DNA from: Treponema sp.
GTDB taxonomy: Bacteria; Spirochaetota; Spirochaetia; Treponematales; Breznakiellaceae
Direction: 5' to 3'
Length of the DNA stretch: 9,178 nucleotides
Assembly (NCBI GenBank): GCA_031254385.1
Contig: JAIRUO010000024.1
Span: forward strand, 1-9,178
In this document: positions 6,551-9,178 of the stretch, in pieces
How the letters are laid out: every line of letters begins with the position of its first letter
Position numbering within the stretch: the stretch's first letter is position 1
Position numbers and translations under genes: made by a program
The notes under the pieces: generated by a model
Seen by the model: the letters and a program-made list of their open reading frames with translations, nothing else
Database searches by the model: none
Told to the model about the DNA's origin: nothing

Positions 6551-6813
6551 TCCTCTTCAAATTTTGATTCAAAAAGGCGCACCAGGGTTTCAAGAGCCTC
6601 TTGTTCATCTTCACCCTGGGCTATTATTTTTATTTCTGTCCCATAACCGGCGCCCAAGGTCATGATCCCCAAAATGGATTTCCCGTTTATGCGGAAATCA
6701 TCCTTTTCAAAATGAATAGTAGACTTAAAATTTTTTGTCGCTTCAACCAGGACAGCCGCAGGACGCGCATGGATTCCTGCCCGGTTAATTATTTTAACAA
6801 TTTGTTCTGCCAT
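6547..6813 (-). CDS. ptsH: Phosphocarrier protein HPr
   Basis: The 88-residue product matches HPr in length and sequence. His15 in NRAGIHARPAA is the site phosphorylated by enzyme I. Ser46 in NGKSILGIMTL is the regulatory site phosphorylated by HPr kinase, whose gene ends nine bases upstream. AAGGAAG (complement of 6818-6824) is a strong ribosome-binding site overlapping the hprK stop. Presence of both His15 and Ser46 means it can serve PTS transfer and HprK-dependent signalling. No enzyme I or sugar permease is in this window, so a mainly regulatory role is possible but unproven. Confidence 0.95.
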   Translation of the reverse strand: MAEQIVKIINRAGIHARPAAVLVEATKNFKSTIHFEKDDFRINGKSILGIMTLGAGYGTEIKIIAQGEDEQEALETLVRLFESKFEEE

Positions 6814-6822
6814 CGTGCTTCC

Positions 6823-7827
6823 TTATATGATGTCCTCGCTGCTAAAATACAATTTTCTGACATTGTCGCTTTCTATCCATTTCATTATGTTCTGGTTAAA
6901 TATCCTTGCCGAATTGTAGCCCATTTTTTTAAGCCTTTCGTTCATGGCCGCTGTTTCAATTATGGTTGGAATAAGGCGTCCCGGCTTTACAGGAATTTCC
7001 AGTTTTGGAATGTTTACCCCCTGAAGTTCCATATAATTTTCTTCCATACCCAGGCGGTCATAGTTTTTTTGGGGATCCCATTCTTCAAGCATTACGACGA
7101 GCTGGACTTGTTTTCTGTCACGGACTGCTCCGACTCCGAAAAGATGGGTTATATTGATGATCCCAAGTCCCCGGATTTCCATGTGGTGGGCAATAATTTT
7201 ATTTGCGCCCGTACCCATTAGTATATTCCCGTTTACGCAGTGTATGTTTACCACATCATCTGCAACCAGCCGGTGCCCTTTTTTTACGAGCTCCAGGGCG
7301 GTTTCGCTTTTTCCCACTCCTGAATCTCCGATGATTAGCACTCCAATGCCGTAGACTTCCACCAGAACCCCGTGGATACTTTGCCGCGGGGCAAAAATAT
7401 CCGTAAGAATGCGTATTAGCCGGGTGCTGAATTCGGAAGTGAAAAGATCGGTCTGAAGTAATGGGCATTGGGCTTTTTCCGCTATACTAATCAATTCTGC
7501 GCCCGGTTCAAGGGTATGAGTAATGATGCAGCAGGGCATTGGATAGCTGAACATTTCTTTTATGGAATCGGTATTTCCCTCTGCGCTGAACTTCCTGATG
7601 GCTGCTGCCTCGCCCCGGCCTATGAGCTGTATACGCTGATGGGCAAATTCCTCATAAAAACCCATGATGGCGCCCATTGGCCGGTTAAGATCGGGAATAC
7701 TTATTATCCTACCAAGGCCCTTCCTTCCCGCTATGCAACGAAGATTTAAGGAATTATGTTCTTTAAGATCCAAATCTATCAGATCTAGAACAGTAAATGG
7801 TTTATCAGCCATAATTTTATCATACAT
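6823..7827 (-). CDS. hprK: HPr kinase/phosphorylase
   Basis: The 334-residue product is bifunctional HPr(Ser) kinase/phosphorylase. The N-terminal DRTGG-like domain spans about 11-140. The kinase domain begins at SIHGVLVEVYGIGVLIIG with His152. The Walker A loop is GDSGVGKSE (167-175); the catalytic pair is Asp190-Asp191 (VADDVV), the signature is EIRGLGIINI (217-226), and the C-terminal K-loop IPVKPGR (278-284) is important for phosphorylase activity. It phosphorylates or dephosphorylates Ser46 of HPr according to ATP, phosphate and glycolytic state. It is the first gene of the operon. Two starts are possible, ATG 7827-7825 or ATG 7812-7810 (Met6); neither has a Shine-Dalgarno sequence, and homology begins after both. 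Confidence 0.95.
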   Translation of the reverse strand: MYDKIMADKPFTVLDLIDLDLKEHNSLNLRCIAGRKGLGRIISIPDLNRPMGAIMGFYEEFAHQRIQLIGRGEAAAIRKFSAEGNTDSIKEMFSYPMPCCIITHTLEPGAELISIAEKAQCPLLQTDLFTSEFSTRLIRILTDIFAPRQSIHGVLVEVYGIGVLIIGDSGVGKSETALELVKKGHRLVADDVVNIHCVNGNILMGTGANKIIAHHMEIRGLGIINITHLFGVGAVRDRKQVQLVVMLEEWDPQKNYDRLGMEENYMELQGVNIPKLEIPVKPGRLIPTIIETAAMNERLKKMGYNSARIFNQNIMKWIESDNVRKLYFSSEDII

Positions 7828-7837
7828 CGGATATGAA

Positions 7838-7866
7838 TTGTTTGAATAGTGAAGATGTAGTATTAT
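7838..7866 (+). promoter_or_regulatory. Candidate promoter of the small membrane protein gene (leaderless)
   Basis: TTGTTT (7838-7843) and TATTAT (7861-7866) are spaced by 17 bases. The predicted start of transcription falls at about 7873, the first base of the ATG, so the transcript would be leaderless; consistently, no ribosome-binding sequence precedes this start. It lies in the 45-base gap shared with the divergent hprK promoter, which I cannot place with confidence. Confidence 0.35.
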
Positions 7867-7872
7867 TAGACC

Positions 7873-8124
7873 ATGTTCAGCGAAGAGATTAGAAGCCTTC
7901 TTGTCAAGGTAATTAGCTCCTGGCAGGTAATTGTAGTCACAATTGCAGTTGTAATTTATATTTTTATAGTAAATAAAGTATCTCGGTACCGTTCCCGCGC
8001 ACGCAAGCCTTCTGGGCCAAAGACTGTAAAAGGAAAGAAAGAAACCGCTCCGATCGCTCCGGCAAATGAGCAGGTTGATGATTCTGAGCTTGGCCTGGAT
8101 GATGATGAAGAGAAGGTTACTTAA
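7873..8124 (+). CDS. Small single-pass membrane protein of unknown function
   Basis: The 83-residue product has a short amphipathic start (MFSEEIRSLLVKVISS) and one membrane helix at about 18-34 (WQVIVVTIAVVIYIFIV). A strongly basic stretch follows (RYRSRARKPSGPKTVKGKK), suggesting that the C-terminal part is cytoplasmic by the positive-inside rule. A Pro/Ala linker leads to a very acidic end (DDSELGLDDDEEK). I do not recognise a family. It is divergent from hprK and convergent with recQ, overlapping the recQ 3' end by 8 bases. The composition resembles surrounding core genes, and the coherent topology supports a real gene. A role in membrane anchoring or protein interaction via the charged tail would be speculation. 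Confidence 0.75.
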   Translation: MFSEEIRSLLVKVISSWQVIVVTIAVVIYIFIVNKVSRYRSRARKPSGPKTVKGKKETAPIAPANEQVDDSELGLDDDEEKVT

Positions 8125-9178
8125 GGCGGTTTTTCCACAGGGGGTTAGCGGATTTCCTTATCATTCCCAACTCCAGGAGAGATCGAAGCAGTACCCCCGC
8201 TTCCTGCTCGCTTATTTTTTGGTTTTCGGCTTTTGCCAGAACTCTGGCTGCTTCATTGGCCGTGTAAACCCTGCGGTTCCTTTTGATAAAATTTTTGATA
8301 GCCGGTTCTTCCCTAAAGAACTTGGAAACTTTTCCCTGGCAGACATCGCAGCACAATTTGCCAGGATTGTCCTTTGGGCCTTCATAATTTAGCAGATTAA
8401 GCAGTTCTTCCCTGCGGCAGTCCGCATTGTTCCTGGCGTAGTTCAATAGATCCTCAAGACGTTTTCTTCCTGCCCCGGCCCTGCGCAGTTTTTTTTCATC
8501 ATCAGGCCCCCAGAGGAGCATGGCTTTGGAATCCTTTCCGTCCCGGCCTGCCCTACCCGATTCCTGCAAATAAGCTTCCACGGACGGCGGGCAGTCCCTA
8601 TGTATTACAGTGCGTATATCAGCTTTATCGACGCCCATCCCATAAGCGCAAGTACTGACCAGCACCCCATTAGGATTCGGGAAATACCATTTTTCTACGG
8701 CAGTTTTTTCTTGCCTGCTTAACCCTGCATGGTAAAACTTTATTTCCTTGTCATTAAAACTATTCCGCAAATATCTGGCCAGTTTCTCCACCCCTGGCCT
8801 GGAAGAACAGAAAACAATGGCCGGCCTTTCGTTCACTGCCAGGAAGTCCCGTACAGCAATATCCCTAAGCAGGACGCCGCAGGCCGAGTATGAAATATTG
8901 CTCCGATCAGGATTCCCGATTATTTTCTGAGCCCCTTCATCAGAGAAGACGTATTTCTCAATTTTTTCCAGAACCACGGCAGAGGCTGTGGCTGTAAAGG
9001 CAGTAACAATGGGCCCCTGCCCGTTTTCCCCTTTAGCCGCGCTAATTATCTCTCCTATGCGCAGATAGTCCTGCCTAAAGCTCTCGCCCCATTCGCTCAC
9101 GCAGTGGGCTTCGTCAACTACCAGGTGGATAAGGCCCAGACTGGGCAGTTTTTCCATTACCTTTGGCGTAAGCAGTAC
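8117..9178 (-). CDS. recQ: RecQ-family ATP-dependent DNA helicase (N-terminus outside window)
   Basis: The frame is open to the right edge and the visible 353 residues cover the helicase from just before motif II; about the first 110-120 residues (Q motif, Walker A) are missing. Visible motifs in order are DEAHCVSEWG (motif II), TAFTATAS (III), AIVFCSS (IV), VLVSTCAYGMGVDKADIRTVIH (V) interrupted here only for description, and QESGRAGRDG (VI). A RecQ zinc module follows (CRREELLNLLNYEG ... LCCDVC), where the usual C-x2-C-x2-C becomes CC-x2-C. The C-terminus is short with a winged-helix-like end and no HRDC domain. It unwinds DNA 3' to 5' in recombination and fork repair. The true start lies beyond the window; the Met at 9157 is internal. 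Confidence 0.93.
   Translation of the reverse strand, partial: VLLTPKVMEKLPSLGLIHLVVDEAHCVSEWGESFRQDYLRIGEIISAAKGENGQGPIVTAFTATASAVVLEKIEKYVFSDEGAQKIIGNPDRSNISYSACGVLLRDIAVRDFLAVNERPAIVFCSSRPGVEKLARYLRNSFNDKEIKFYHAGLSRQEKTAVEKWYFPNPNGVLVSTCAYGMGVDKADIRTVIHRDCPPSVEAYLQESGRAGRDGKDSKAMLLWGPDDEKKLRRAGAGRKRLEDLLNYARNNADCRREELLNLLNYEGPKDNPGKLCCDVCQGKVSKFFREEPAIKNFIKRNRRVYTANEAARVLAKAENQKISEQEAGVLLRSLLELGMIRKSANPLWKNRLK

Noticed and set aside
7921..7934. Sigma-54 -24/-12-like sequence TGGCAGGTAATTGT
   Set aside because: The GG-to-G(C/T) spacing is nine rather than ten bases, the -12 element is GT not GC, and it lies inside a coding region.
1..9178. CRISPR array, tRNA/rRNA genes, transposase or integrase genes
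   Set aside because: No repeat-spacer periodicity, no tRNA-like cloverleaf or rRNA sequence and no transposase or recombinase motifs were seen on either strand.

Overview
The window reads as spirochaete chromosome, most likely a Treponema-type organism with intermediate G+C. This rests on HPr kinase beside HPr, coupled to an NtrY/NtrC-like sensor-regulator pair, and on a LexA and a delta subunit typical of free-living treponemes. The species is inference; no marker gene such as rRNA is present.

Left part (1-1815): a looser, more A+T-rich accessory stretch. A C-terminal fragment of an unrecognised gene reads rightwards to 157. Facing it, from 836 down to the left edge, is a minus-strand gene for a zinc-ribbon membrane protein. 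Its frame never meets a stop in the window, and its last ~100 codons look like noncoding or antisense sequence. A divergent intergenic region (837-1017) carries a promoter and a LexA-box-like palindrome. It leads into a two-gene rightward unit: a 52-residue charged protein overlapping a 187-residue GNAT acetyltransferase, organised like a type II toxin-antitoxin pair. Short repeats sit at the edges: a tandem near-palindrome at 194-243 and a 14/15 direct repeat at 269-283 and 1800-1814, the latter touching the end of holA.

Middle (1816-7827): a compact leftward six-gene operon in transcription order hprK, ptsH, NtrY-like histidine kinase, NtrC/AtoC-like sigma-54 activator, lexA, holA. Three junctions are 4-base ATGA overlaps and the other two gaps are 9 and 18 bases. 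It joins carbon/energy sensing (HprK phosphorylating Ser46 of HPr), a membrane two-component system, the SOS repressor and a replication clamp-loader subunit.

Right part (7828-9178): a 45-base divergent gap, a small single-pass membrane protein of unknown function reading rightwards, and a convergent recQ helicase gene (5' end outside the window). The stop codons of these last two genes lie within 8 bases of each other.

Most interesting for follow-up are the candidate GNAT toxin pair with an unrecognised antitoxin candidate, the SOS-box-like palindrome upstream of it, and the repeats that bracket this segment.
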